A DNA stretch of 64,000 bases from positions 8,618,001 through 8,682,000 of the forward strand of contig OZ038526.1 in the NCBI GenBank assembly GCA_964036665.1, given 5' to 3'. Below, piece by piece: positions 23,301 through 34,585 of the stretch. The notes beneath the pieces are model-generated. The model saw only the letters and a program-made list of their open reading frames with translations, was not told the origin of the DNA and did no database searches. The first letter of the stretch is position 1; each line of letters starts with the position of its first letter. The translations under genes and the position numbers were made by a program. Source of the DNA: Gordius sp. MW1 (taxonomy: Eukaryota; Nematomorpha; Gordioida; Gordea; Gordiidae).

Positions 23301-26300
23301 ATAGGTTACTCTTTGAAGCAAGAGCTCGCAAGTTCAATCCCGTCTCTGGCACTTATTTCAAAAAAGATTAAAAATCACATCGTCACCATGGCTGTCAGGT
23401 TTAGATAGCCGAGCATCACCCCTTATCCAAAAATATCTAAAGAAGCTGACCACCTTAGTGTGACAAACAGCTATTGGAAATATATATAGAGCACATGGGC
23501 GTACGCAGGTTTTGAATTAGAGGGGGGCAGATTAAACTCGACTATCCAAATCCAAAATTTTTCCTTACCAAAAATTTTACTGAGAGCAAAAAAAAAAAAA
23601 AAAGGTCTCGACTATTCGAAGGGGGGGGGGGGGAGCCACATTAGGGTGGGGCAGAGCAAAATTAGGGGGGGGGGCAAAACAAATTTTTTTTAATTCTTGA
23701 GGGTTTTTGTATTGAAAAAATCTTATTTTTAAAGCCCCTGCGTACGCCCATGATAGAGCAATTAGCGATAATACCTTTTAGGTGATTAATGGGGAAACCA
23801 TTATTGCAAAGCATAAGCATGGCTCTGGGTGTGACCCATTATAGGTAGAAATTTAATGTCACGTCAAAAAGCCATTAAATCGATATAAATACCACCGGTC
23901 TAACGTGTTTAAACCAGCCAGATTTCTGTCAAAATAGCAAATGCTAATCAAATTAATATATATGTATTAAAATTTTCTTGAAAAAGATGGTATACTTCTT
24001 CTTCTTTATCAATTATTTGGTCCCACGGTCGTGGGGTTTGTTTTAATGAGTTTCTTCCATCATGACCGGGTAAGTGCCATGTCTTGACTAATCTCGTTTT
24101 CACAACTCTACTTTCTCTTTCCACGTGACACGTCCTCTCATCCCCAAAACATCCATGTCAAGTACTTTTCGATTTATATCATCCGTCTCCCTCCTTAGTA
24201 TAAGCCCATACCACCTTAGCCGATTTTCGTTAATCAAGTGTGTGCGTTTTTTATTTGTCCGATATTCCTCGGAATGTTGCTTAATTTTAAAACTACATGA
24301 CCTCGAGTCTGCAAATTTAAACAGTTTGATTTTTATTATTAAATATATACACTATTAAAAAAACGAAAATCAAAATAACATGTTTAACACAAGGTCCCAG
24401 TGATTATTTATATTTTCAATATATGTAAAAGGCAAATTATATAAAAATATAAAATATGCTTTACATTTGTTTGTCCTTCTAAATCAGCCATCCAAGTTGC
24501 CGTTTATATATTTTAAAAAAGCACAAATTATACCCAACTTTCACTAGCGATTTACTATCCATTAATTCTGTTTCGAATTATATTTATATAAATAAATAAT
24601 TAATAAAGTGATAAAAGCCAAATTAAAAGGCTTCAGTGTGCCAGGGAGCGTCAAAATGGCGATTAAAATATATCGATAATCAGATAAAATAAAATTAAGG
24701 GGAGGGGGTTAGCAGTTGCTCCTCCCTGCATTTTCTCGGCTACGGCCTTGTTTGTGACGACAATCGGTTTAAAAACGCTTGCGCTAGGATTTTGGCTTGC
24801 TGCTGTTAAGCTAACCTCAGACAAAAACAGATGAAGGACCATGGGCGTAGCCAGGGGGGAGCGACTGCTCCCCCCTAATTTAAAAAAAAAAATTTTAATT
24901 CAAAAACCCTAAAGAATTAAAAAAAAATATGTTTTGCTCCCCCCTAATTTTGCTCTGCCCCACCCTAATTTTGCTCTGCTCCCCCCTAATTTTGCTCTGC
25001 CCCCCCCCTGGATAGTCGAGACCTTTTTTTTTTTTGCTCTCAGGAAAATTTTAGAGGAAAAGTTTTGGATTTGGATAGTCGAGACCTTTTTTTTTTTGCT
25101 CGCTCCCCCCTAATCCGAAAGCTGGCTACGCCCATGTGAAGGATCGTGCTGGGTTATGTCAATCGTCTATATCATTGTTATTACCCTAGTTGTGTTAATT
25201 GTTTAAATTATGTTTCTATTGCATTTAGGACATTTGATGGTCCCCATTTCGCCCACAAAGATAAAGGGCCCATTGTAGAGAACGTGCTGATCAAACTTGA
25301 TCCCAAAGACGGAAAAATTGTGCAATCTCACTTTTCAAACACGTAAATCGCCTCTCTACAGGCCTTGATATATTATCAAATTTATTTACGCTGGATATGC
25401 TTTTTATCTGCAGATTTTATATGCCACACGGACTTACCATTGACCCGCATGACAACATATGGGTGACAGACGTTGCCATGCATCAGGTATCATAATGCTA
25501 AGCAAAGTTTCGTTATCAAAACGTTTTTTTATATGATCAAAAAAGGTGTTTAAATATGATAAAGGCAACTTTAGCTCACCATCCCTGGTTTTGGGGGAGA
25601 AATTTGTGCCAGGTTCTGATGGCTATCATTTTTGTCAACCAACGGACGTGGCGGTAGGATCTAACGGAGATTTTTTTGTTTCAGATGGGTATGCCTATCT
25701 TTGTATCATAAAATTTTGTTCCAAAAACGCCGAAAATTATTTACTAAATTATAAGGTCGACAAATTAACTAGTTTAGAATGTATAATTTTAGGTACTGCA
25801 ATCACAGGATCATAAAATACAGCAGCAAAGGCGACCTCATTGCTATAGTGGGCAAAAGTAAAATAATATCCGTTAAGCCCACATTTATTTAGTCGCAATA
25901 CTCGATTAATGCTTCATCCCTAAAGTTCACTTTATTAAATTTAAATTTTGAAGCAAAAAATATTTATATTTTCAGGCGTTCCTGGCTTGTGGTATGATCC
26001 AGCTCTAGCGTTTTCTCTTCCCCACGGAATGACTCTCTTGGAACAAGCTGACATGCTTTGCGTAGCTGACCGTGAGGCTTATCGGGTGGTGTGCCTACGG
26101 GCCGGGGTCGTTAAATTACCGGGCCAGGTTGATACGGGGTTCCTTGATCTGTTCAAATTGTACAGCGAGAGGCAACCAGAAGACCAGCCAGCGTTTTTAA
26201 CATACAGCATCGTAGATTTGAACGACAATGGGATCCGACCCTATGCTTTAGCCAATTTGTATCCCAGTAAATTGCGCTTTATAAATTTGCAAACAATTTA

Positions 26301-29136
26301 TAAGCTATAAGTGATTTTAAAAACATATTATTATTTTTTAAAACGTTGTTAAAATATAAATTGGTCTCGAGATATTAAAAGGAATGCGTTTAATATATCA
26401 ATTTTTTATTTAGCGAACAATTTGTACATCATTACTCAACCGAATGAACCAAGGAACGGCCGGAATCCGACTGATTATAGTGCTTCAGGGAGGACTTTTC
26501 GAGTCAACTACAAATTACAAATCGACACCACTTGGTTCAGTTTTCCCGTAATTAAATCCTATAAATCATTGACAAAACAATGAGGCTAACACAAATAAAC
26601 TTTACAGTAGTATCCTTATTTTCAAACTAGGCTCACTTAGTAAAGCTTTTTAGAAGATGCGTTTCAGTATGATGAGGCGCGTAGGATAAAATGATATTAA
26701 CAATTTTGTTTGTAACCAAAAATAAAAAAAGAGGGCACGGGCAGGTAATCGTAAACTTAGATTTTCAAGTAGGCCTGGGCGGGCACCTTGGGTAATGGCT
26801 TAATGAGAATTTTTATAAGTTTAATGTTTTTTTCCACTTTTTTATTTAAAAAATTAAAGATTAAAACAAAATTCGAAAATATGACAAAACCATACTTGAA
26901 ATTAAATCATCATTTTGAGCCCGGCTGTTCGGACAGCTCTAGTGATTTGAGCATGGCCGAACGGACTCAGAAGGGTTTGGGCCGGTCATGGCAGGTAATT
27001 TAATTATAAGCCGTGATGGGTTCTGGCAGAAAATTTAAACAAATATGATTATTGATAAAGGTATTAATCCTACGTATAGATTGCGAAACGTTGCTCAGCG
27101 ATTGTCATTTTGAGATTTCACCTGAAGTAGGAGCATTTCCTAAGATTTGTTAATATGGCATATTCATTCCATCGATGTCTTGAAATCCTATTTTTTGAAT
27201 AAGCTTTTAACCTCTTGAGTATGGAAAAACTACGATCATTAATGCACAGGTGTTGGGAAGACAAAAAAGTGTGATTAAAGCTTTTTGCCCAAAAATTTAA
27301 TTTTATTGGTATTTATTAGTGTCTTACATGGGCGTAGCCAGGTTTTGGATTAGGGGGGGGGGGAAGGGGTGGGGATAAACTAAAAGTTCAACTGGGGGCG
27401 GCAAAACATATTTTTTTTTAATTTTTAAGAGTTCATTGAAATTTTTTTGTCATTAAGGGGGGTGAGGGGGAGGGGGTAAATGATATTTAGGTTGATAAAT
27501 GCATATATTTTGTCTATATATGCTCAAGTAACAACTCACAAAATTAACCATAATATTTATAACAAGTGAATCAATATGGAATTAATTATTAGTTAGGTAC
27601 TTACCAGCAATGGAAGGGTCTGGTGTTTTCACGGGGGAAAAATATTCAAGTCCCTTTTCAGAGAAACAATAAAATTCGAAAATACTGTGTTGAAAAATTA
27701 ATTAAAAAATCAAATGTATACATAGGCTAGATAGATTGCTCATGCCATATAATCCATATGGTAAAATGTGTATCAAATTTTCCTCCATTTGAAGACAATA
27801 ACTGTTGTTTTTCAACCATGTCATTTTGCGCTATAACTGGCTATAACAGTGAATTTACCTACCTCATTAGTTTAAATTGAACAAACGTCAATAAATAAAT
27901 ATTATATATAATATAGATGGCGCTATATTAAAACAAACTCTCTTCAGAGTTTGTACATTCTAAATTATATGTATTGTGTAAATGTTATTTATTTTAGAAT
28001 GCTGTTTTTGATATCTACCCAATTTAATATTTTTTATTTACCTTTTTAAGATTGTTTAATTTACAAAAATTACTGATGTGATATCTATATTAACACTACT
28101 TCTTATCTATGTTAACATTAAAATGGTGGAAAAAAGGGTACACATTTTGTGCGTTAGTGAGCCGTCTATCTAGTCTAGAATGTTTATAAGTGTCTTAAAA
28201 TCTTTTATGCAACCATACGATAATACAATTTAACCCATTTAATTTATTTATTTATTAAATTTATTTAATTTTGGCCAAGGAGGGGGGGGGGGATATTCCG
28301 GCTGCCCCCCCCCTTGGCTACGCGCCTGAGTATAATGTATAATCATTAAAAACACAATTTATTAAGTGAAATGATTTAAATCTCCTCTAAACAATATTAA
28401 AAAGGTCCGCCAAGTTTTTAGATTATTCCTTATTTGATCTATAGAAGTTTAGGATGACACTAGACTTGATGGGGAAAAAAGCTTTAAAATACTTTATTAA
28501 ACATTAATTTTATGCCTATATAAAATATTAAGAATCTACATTGTAGATAATTCAGCTTAGCCAGGATTTTCTCAAGGGGGAAGAAAAATTCAAAAAAATT
28601 TCGACACTTTTATTTATAATGTAACAAAAGTAAACTTCGCGTACAATATAAGCGAAACTTCAAGGCGCTATATAACCAGCTTTGGAAAAATCTCTTCTCT
28701 TCATTAATCAGATCAGAGCATTTACTATCGATTTTATACCCTAAAAAAGGACATGGACCTTCAAAGTTTTTTCAAATTTTGGTCAAGGGGGAGAAAATTC
28801 CCGATTTCTGCCCCCTTGGCTACGCGCCTGAAGCATTGTATATTTCTAAATAAATATGAATTATTTTAAGACATATGAACAAATTTAGGTTGTAAATTAT
28901 TTTTGTATATTCTCGGTCGGTACACCATTATGTCATGGCTGAAGGGATTTAAATTAATTTGCTCAAAATGCCATTTTTTGAATAGAAAGAGCTCATGGTT
29001 ATAATTTTTAAATTATGGTTTATTTTAGTCGTCTTCTCGCCCTCATGATATTACTATCTTCAACTCTACAAATCTTTACGTGGCTGATCTGGACATGGGA
29101 ATTTGGAAATTCGTTATCCACTTCCCAAACGAATGA
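20304..29136 (+). CDS. PAL: peptidyl-alpha-hydroxyglycine alpha-amidating lyase (PAL), 9 exons
   Basis: Exons: 20304-20489, 20875-21101, 25229-25342, 25414-25486, 25546-25688, 25793-25857, 25976-26266, 26414-26547, 29029-29136. All junctions are GT-AG and phases close to about 446 aa. PAL cleaves peptidyl-hydroxyglycine to amidated peptide plus glyoxylate, the last step in neuropeptide amidation, in the secretory path. A hydrophobic segment (about 18-28) suits a signal sequence or anchor. The NHL-type propeller carries zinc ligands His181 (MPHGL), His286 (LPHGM) and His416 (PHD), active-site Arg130 (HRG), Tyr249 (DGYC) and Arg302 (ADRE), and disulfide pairs Cys230/Cys250 and Cys298/Cys309. 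The usual Met before PHD is Arg414. There is no monooxygenase half, so it is a separate lyase as in flies and schistosomes. Exon 1 and the exon 7-8 junctions are least certain. Confidence 0.9.
21102..22405. other. first part of PAL intron 2
   Basis: This is non-coding. It holds G- and C-runs near 21232-21262 that resemble a decayed MITE core. At about 21750-21900 a CCACGGGCC/GGCTCGCA-type sequence is a diverged relative of 29.46-29.60 kb, and a further GGGCTTGGGCC-type patch lies near 22180-22260. Confidence 0.45.
22406..22771. mobile_element. MITE with GGGCTTGTC ends, Harbinger-like
   Basis: The inverted ends GGGCTTGTCTTAATA and TATTAAGACAAGCCC bound a 366-bp segment. The flanks share CTA (22403-22405 and 22772-22774), a possible 3-bp target duplication as in PIF/Harbinger elements. 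There is no ORF. The family call rests only on the G-rich ends and the 3-bp flank. Confidence 0.6.
23282..23462 (+). repeat. tRNA-derived SINE
   Basis: A tRNA-like head (23282-23352) has an A box tggcgtagtggg and a B box agttcaatccc. The body ggctgtcaggtttagatagc / cgagcatcacccctt continues to about 23460. The same head and body occur in reverse at 53545-53659 plus 55836-55884, which proves a dispersed family. It lies inside PAL intron 2, on the gene's strand. Confidence 0.85.
23494..23752. mobile_element. hAT-type MITE, 259 bp
   Basis: The ends catgggcgtacgcaggtttt and cctgcgtacgcccatg are inverted repeats. A perfect 8-bp duplication ATAGAGCA flanks it (23486-23493 and 23753-23760). Long A- and G-runs and the word ggggcagagcaaaattaggg link it to the copy at 24840-25136, which lies in reverse. 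Confidence 0.9.
23995..24295 (-). mobile_element. RTE-type LINE, 3' end fragment
   Basis: Read on the minus strand, the frame gives [18 protein letters not shown], then [14 protein letters not shown], then HDRGTK followed by a run of AAG codons. This is the C-terminal tail of RTE/BovB-type ORF2 (RLRWFGH..RR...RRVLDM.V.G.RGRGRPK...HDRxxW). The 3' end is a cttctt repeat at 23995-24010, as RTE elements have. The copy is 5'-truncated and decayed, with in-frame stops after TWKEKVEL. It sits antisense in PAL intron 2. Confidence 0.8.
24840..25136. mobile_element. hAT-type MITE, 297 bp
   Basis: The ends catgggcgtagccagggggg and ggctacgcccatg are inverted. The flanks TGAAGGAC (24832-24839) and TGAAGGAT (25137-25144) form an 8-bp duplication with one difference. 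The interior has a local duplication of ccccctaattttgctctg-type units. It ends about 90 bp before PAL exon 3. Confidence 0.85.
26700..27010. repeat. GGGC-rich dispersed repeat in PAL intron 8
   Basis: Between cacgggcaggtaatcg and gggccggtcatggcaggtaat lies a segment with ggcctgggcgggcacc-type ends in inverted arrangement. It resembles the CCCG-rich hAT families of 30.7 and 44.4 kb but is too diverged to assign. The start of intron 8 (26548-26700) shows nothing else. Confidence 0.4.
27328..28328. mobile_element. nested or degraded hAT-type MITEs in PAL intron 8
   Basis: A left end catgggcgtagccaggtttt stands at 27329 without its partner. A right end ccccttggctacgcgcctg stands at 28310-28328. 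The stretch tataagtgtcttaaaatctt ... aacccatttaatttatt (28180-28255) matches the interior of the 17079-17282 MITE. Two or more insertions have probably been superimposed. No clean target duplication is visible. Confidence 0.55.
28553..28830. mobile_element. hAT-type MITE, about 278 bp
   Basis: The left end cagcttagccaggattttct is slightly decayed, and the right end is ccccttggctacgcgcctg. It is a close reverse-orientation copy of the element at 19192-19468, sharing for example gaaacttcaaggcgctatat. No target duplication is clear. It ends 200 bp before the last PAL exon. Confidence 0.8.
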
Positions 29137-29319
29137 GAAGCCATTTTGTTATTGTTTGTTTTTCATCAATTAAATACCAAATACTTAAGAAATGTTGTTT
29201 GGTCCTGTACGTTATTGCTATTGTGTGTCGCCTTCGATTTATTGTTTATTCTTGTCACAATGTTAAAAAAATGTTATGTAAGCACATTGTTAATCATACT
29301 GTTATATAATTTCTAATTA

Positions 29320-29640
29320 AAAATGCAAGTTCGCCCGGCTAGCCGGAAAAATCTACCTTCGAGAACGAAATTTATACATGGGCGCCCAAGCAGGGCTCAT
29401 ATGATACTGCCGTTAGCGAGAAAACTACTAATAATAGTTAAATTAGGAAGGCTGAAATTAGAAACCTGCATGGGCCGAACTTTTAGGTTCAGGCAGGCCC
29501 ATACTCGCACAAATATCTATTTTCGGCTTGCACCCAGCTCGCAGATTAAACCCAAAAATTACGTGCATCCGGCCTGCATTAGTAAAAAAAGACAACGTGG
29601 TTTAAAAAATTTTATTTGTATAAAAAACATTTTGTACTAA
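29320..29640. repeat. dispersed repeat 3' of PAL
   Basis: The sequence gggccgaacttttaggttca ... ggcttgcacccagctcgcag is a diverged copy of that at 21750-21900 inside PAL. Both carry the words GGGCCGAA, GGC(T)CGCA and CCnGCATTA. It is probably a degraded DNA element. The frame at 29323-29640 is not protein-like. Confidence 0.5.
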
Positions 29641-30387
29641 GCTAAAACTTATAAAATTGGTTTATTTTAAAAATTATAATTTTGTCTTTTCAATAGTAGA
29701 GGCTATTTATATCAGGCGATAATATGGTCATTCTCTCTCTATATGACGACTTGCCTTACTGACCATCCGTTCACTCGAGGCACTGGTGGCTGAAATTGGC
29801 AAAATTTTAATAGCTAATTTTGTCAAATTTAGTCGCAAAGGTTGATGTTCTTAACATAAAATCACATCTAACTGAACAACCCCATGTTTTAAATTTAATC
29901 CGAGATAGGTGTCTTCGTTAAAGTCTTTAATCTTTTCTGTAACATCATTCTCCTAAATTCAAATATCCATATCTACTTCAGGAGATTCCCCACCCATATA
30001 TGATTTCTTTAAATTTCATACCTCAACTTGAGTGCTTATAGGTGGATAACTGATGCAAGTTGGGACAGGATCTTCTTGCATGGAACTATTTAGGAAATTT
30101 TTAAACCTAGCTTTTACATAGCTTCATTCATCTTCGGACCTCTCTAGGTTGCGAAACTTCGTAAATAAAAAGTTGATATTTTGTGAATATCGAAGTCAAA
30201 TATTTAATATAAAACAGTTTTGACTCTTGATTTTAAATTATAGATCTCTCAGGTAACAGGGTCATCATTATATGTAGAAGATGGAGATAAATTAGGGATG
30301 TTTTTCATGATGTATAGAAGGTTAATTTTAAAGGATGAAACACTATCCGCTTCTAACTTAATTCTTGCCTTTTCATACGGTGTAAGC
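29641..30387. other. unassigned DNA downstream of PAL
   Basis: No gene or repeat is recognised. The sequence is AT-rich and non-repetitive by eye. Confidence 0.3.
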
Positions 30388-30532
30388 ATGGCGTAGCCAA
30401 GGGAGGGGGTGGCAAATCCATAAATTTTCAGTAATTGCATAAAATGTTGGCTTAAATATTAAAAATATTCGTTTTGCCCCTCTCTAAATAATTATTACCC
30501 CCTTCTAATTCCAATGCTGGCTAGGCCCATGG
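30388..30532. mobile_element. hAT-type MITE, 145 bp
   Basis: The ends atggcgtagccaagggaggg and gctggctaggcccatg are inverted. The flanks GTGTAAGC (30380-30387) and GTGCAAGC (30533-30540) form an 8-bp duplication with one difference. It is the small family also seen at 17.9, 40.7, 41.3 and 45.9 kb. Confidence 0.8.
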
Positions 30533-31095
30533 GTGCAAGCATATATTAGTCAAATTATGTTTTTTTAGAGATTCCGTTAAGTTTTTCCATTAAATCTTTG
30601 CTAGATTAAATGGAAACTTTTTAATATAATAATTTTTGATTTCACCTGATCTCTACAATTGTGTAGATTATTTTACTCCTATACCGAAAACCAAACATTA
30701 CCATTTTGTTTTATATGTCATGTAAGTTCTTTACTTAAGAATAGTGAGAGCCAGAGGTCAGATTTGTTAGAATTTTTCAGCCCGAACCCGGCCCGGCCCG
30801 ATTTTATAATTAATCTGCCCGCCCAAACCCGCCCGAACCCATCTAAGTATCCGCCCGGGCCCGCCCGAATCGTTAAAGCTGCCCGAATTGCCCGGCCCGA
30901 AATATTAAATTTGCCCGTTAGTCCCGAATTTGTGAGGTCGCAAACAGAGGTTGGATTTGTTAAAATTTTTCTGCCCAACCCCGGCCCGGTCTAAATTTTT
31001 AACTAAATTCCCCGCCTGAACCCTTCTAAGTTTCCGCTTAGCCATGCCCAAACCATTAGAGCTGCCCGGCCTTATTAATAAAATTTGCCCGTGAC

Positions 31096-32250
31096 TAGAG
31101 ATCTGCAACGGGCCGTTTTTATAAGGTCGGCCCGCCCGTACCCGTTTTTAAAACTTCGAGGCCCGTCCGAGCCCGCCCGTAATGTTTTTTCAACACTTCA
31201 GGCCCGTCCGAGCCCGTCCGTAAATTTTTTAGGCCCGTCCGAGCCCGTCCGTAAAAATTTGAGGCCCGTTCATACCCGTTTAGAAAAAGGTCAGGCCCGC
31301 CAAAACCCGTTCAAATTTTTTTAAAGAACTCCGCTCGGCCCCATCAAAAATTTCATAAAATTTTATTTTATTTTTTGACATATTTATAAAAAACATCAAT
31401 AACTATCATGTTAAAATAATAAATCATCAATTTATTTCTGAAGTTAATACACCTACAAAATTTCAATATAGTACTCTTATTAAATTACTTTAAAAAATTA
31501 CATGAGAATATTCCACTTTCAAAAATTTAACTTTTATTTGATTAATTTAAATCAATACACCTAAGAAGTTAGAATATTACCATTAAATTAAAATACTTTA
31601 ATACAATTACATGAGAATATTCAATTTTCAATAAGCAGTTTACATTGATTTAATTAATTTATATCAGTTAATACACCTAAGTTTTAGATTAGAACAAAAA
31701 TATTAAATTATTTGGCCCTAAATTATACCAGTAAATTTGTGATAAAATTAAAAACAAAAATTCTAATTTTGATGCATTGTAACTAAGTAATTGAACTTAA
31801 TTATAAAAGAATATACGATGCATAATCTTAAATTATGTAAACGAAAATCTATAGCAAATAGAATTAAAATGTTTTAGAGTCAATTTAGCGCTTAAAAAAG
31901 TAATGAATGCTACAGGATATACAAAAATTAGAGGTTAAAAAAATAGAGCAATTAATAATTTATATATTTAATAAAAATCATATATTTATATAATTGTCTG
32001 ACTTTTAAGAACCTTTATAGTCCATGACCCTTTATATAATCTTTGACCCGTTCAAGCGCGTTTATTAAATGTCAGGCCCGTTCAAGCCCGCTAAAAAATT
32101 CTGAGACCCGCCCGAGCCCGTTACATTCATTGTTAAGCCCGTCCGGGCCCGGCCCGTTGAAATTTTTATAATAAAAAGCCCGTCCGTACCCGCCCGCGGT
32201 ACGGGATTTTAGACCCGTCCACGGGCCGGGCCTGCCCGTGCAGATCTCTA
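31096..32250. mobile_element. nested hAT element with TAGAGATCTGCA ends
   Basis: The 1155-bp insertion starts TAGAGATCTGCA and ends TGCAGATCTCTA. A perfect 8-bp duplication CCCGTGAC flanks it (31088-31095 and 32251-32258). Both ends carry arrays of aGGCCCGTCCGAgCCCG-type units about 30 bp long, and the middle is AT-rich. There is no ORF of note, so it is non-autonomous. It interrupts the 30752-33419 element and is therefore younger. Confidence 0.9.
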
Positions 32251-32527
32251 CCCGTGACTAGAATGTGTGTGTTGTGTAGTGTATTGCGAACGAAACGAAC
32301 AATGAAATGGCTTTGGCTACATAAATATAAATAATCCAATCCTTTCCATAAACGTAGCTGGGTATCTGACTGAATCTGAAAGAAATGGAGTGGGGCAAAG
32401 ATTTAACATGGGGGGGGGGGGTGGCAGCATTCGCGAACGCGATAAAAATGTAAGAAAATAATTTACTACTACCATAGTAATAGAGTAGCAGTTTAAATCG
32501 TTAGATATTATCAATATCATATTACGT

Positions 32528-32899
32528 CAGGCGCGTAGCCAGGATTTTCCCTCAGGGGGGGGGGGGGGAATTTCCAAAAATTGTTATAACATTTTTATTT
32601 CAACGTCAAAATTATAAAATCTGGTATAAAACATATAGAAAGTCATTATAATTAATTAACTTGGTCAGTTACGTTGCACAACTATAAAGTAGAAATCCAA
32701 AAAATTTTATAACATTTTTATTTCAACATTAAAATTATAAAATCTGGTATAAAACATAAAGAAAGTCATTATAGATAATTAACTTGGTCAGTTACGTTGC
32801 ACAACTATAAAATATAAACTTTAGATCGAAAATAATTTTTTCATTAAAAATCTGTGGGGAGGGAATTTCCCGTCCCCCCCCCCGTCATTTACGCCATTA
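32528..32899. mobile_element. nested hAT-type MITE with internal tandem duplication
   Basis: The left end is caggcgcgtagccaggattt and the right end is cgtcatttacgccatta, as in the 17079 family. Inside, a unit of about 122 bp (gttataacatttttatttca ... cacaactataaa) is repeated twice. No clean target duplication is visible. It lies inside the 30752-33419 element. Confidence 0.75.
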
Positions 32900-33427
32900 G
32901 TTAAAATAATAAATTTTGTCTTTTATCAGTTAAAAGAAATTTTACATTTATAAATCTATTTATCTTAATCTTAATATATAAATAAATATATTTATTTTAA
33001 TATATGTTTTTTGATACGTCATTTTATTCTTTTATAATATAATATGAAAATTAAAAATTTTTGATCTTGAGATAAACCAGTTAAACTAATTTATTCGAAA
33101 TAAAATAAAATTTAATTCTGAAGAAGTTAAAATTAGGATTTAGGACATTATATAAACGTACGATAAGGATTTAAGCGATAGAAAAAAATCTAGTCAAATT
33201 TATTATGGCCTAAAATTGTTTATAAGCGAATTTTTCTTTTTTCGAGGAAAATCAATTTGATAAAATTTTTGGCATGCCCGAATTGCCCGAATCTTATCAG
33301 CGTGCCCGCCCGGGCCCGTCCGAAAAGTAAAACTTAAGACAGTTGCCCGGCCCGGCCCGGCCCGTGGGCCGGGCCGGGCGGGCCGGGCAGCGGGCCGGGC
33401 CGGGCATTTCTGACCTCTGGTGAGAGC

Positions 33428-34577
33428 ATTAGTTTCCATGAATATTTTGTCGAATGTTTTTCTTTGAATAGTATTGATTAAATGAGCCGAGCAGTTTATA
33501 TGGGCTCAAAGCTACTTTGATGCTAGCTCCTAGATGTCAACGTCGAAAAATGTTCACTTGATTAACATAATGTAGTGAGAGAGATGTATATGTAAACTTT
33601 TTAAAAGCATCCTTGTAGACGTCAGTAGTAGCATTATTTCAGCCTTCAAATTTTATTAATTTTCTCGGAATTTACATTAATTTGTTTGCTATTGTTGTTG
33701 GGTGTGGAAGTATGGTTGCGACATCAAATATTCCATGTCTAGCTCTAACCTTAATAATATATTAAGCCACATGCTTGAGCCCTTACCACGTATAGCTTTA
33801 AATGATGAAGTTTTAAGCTGAAAAGGTTAAAAATCTTGAAACTAATTCTTTTTTTCTTGTGTAAATTGGTTAACATTAGTAGGAGCATAAAATAAAGTTA
33901 TTATGGCTGATACACGACATTTCTGTCTTGCAAGATGTGATGTTCCCGTTTTCCTCTAGCGGCTTAATATCTGATTGCAATTGTAGCATAAACAAATTCC
34001 AATATTTCACTAAGCTCATTAACTATATTCTTGAAAGTTTTCATATTAAACATTTATTGTTATTGTCCACTAGAGAATTTCAAGTTTTAGCATTTGAAGA
34101 TCATAGTTTTATCAGGTTTTTAAAAGGGTGAAAGAGGGTAAAAAAGAGGGGCAACACCTATTCGTAAAATGATTTTCAACATAAACCTATAAGAGGCTTA
34201 AAATTATATTTTTAAAAAGTGTTATGAGTTCCTTTATATGTGTTTAAGGTATAATTATTTTAAAATTGTGTTCTCTAAAATCCACAAATCACAAGTCCGC
34301 TCAAGATTGAGCTTTTCACAAGTCCTCTAGAGGGTTATATATAAAAAAATATAGCTACATATTATATTGTACACTTTTGGTACTAAATATAGACTAGTAG
34401 CTATAAAAATGAAATTTTATAAAGGCTTTGATGATGATGGATCATGTTTACATCCTACTTAATCATACTCATACACTGCAGCATGAGAGTATTTAACGTC
34501 CTGCTCACCCAACTCTTAATGATCCCTATTCCCTACTTTCCCTATGCTATGCGTATGCATACTCTTCCTACTAACAT
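33428..34577. other. unassigned intergenic DNA
   Basis: No gene or repeat is recognised. The 67-codon frame at 33928-34131 has no motif. Confidence 0.3.
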
Positions 34578-34585
34578 ATTCACAC

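Larger units (their letters stand above)
30752..33419. mobile_element. hAT element with GCCCG subterminal arrays, hosting nested insertions
   Basis: The ends are CAGAGGTCAGA and TCTGACCTCTG. A perfect 8-bp duplication GTGAGAGC flanks it (30744-30751 and 33420-33427). Both ends carry dense arrays of GCCCG / CGGGC. A second start-like segment (cagaggttggatttgttaaa) recurs near 30950, so there is an internal duplication or a further self-insertion. Two younger elements lie within it, at 31096-32250 and 32528-32899. No transposase is recognised in the remaining sequence. The 402-bp element at 44435-44836 is a short relative. Confidence 0.85.

Noticed and set aside
23282-23352. Functional tRNA gene
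   Set aside because: A and B boxes are present, but the acceptor stem does not pair and a shared SINE body follows, also found at 53.5 kb.
33203-33439. Arg/Pro/Ala/Gly-rich frame as a protein
   Set aside because: It is a by-product of the GCCCG array at the end of the hAT element. The same holds for frames at 30659-31324, 44346-44606 and 44418-44938.
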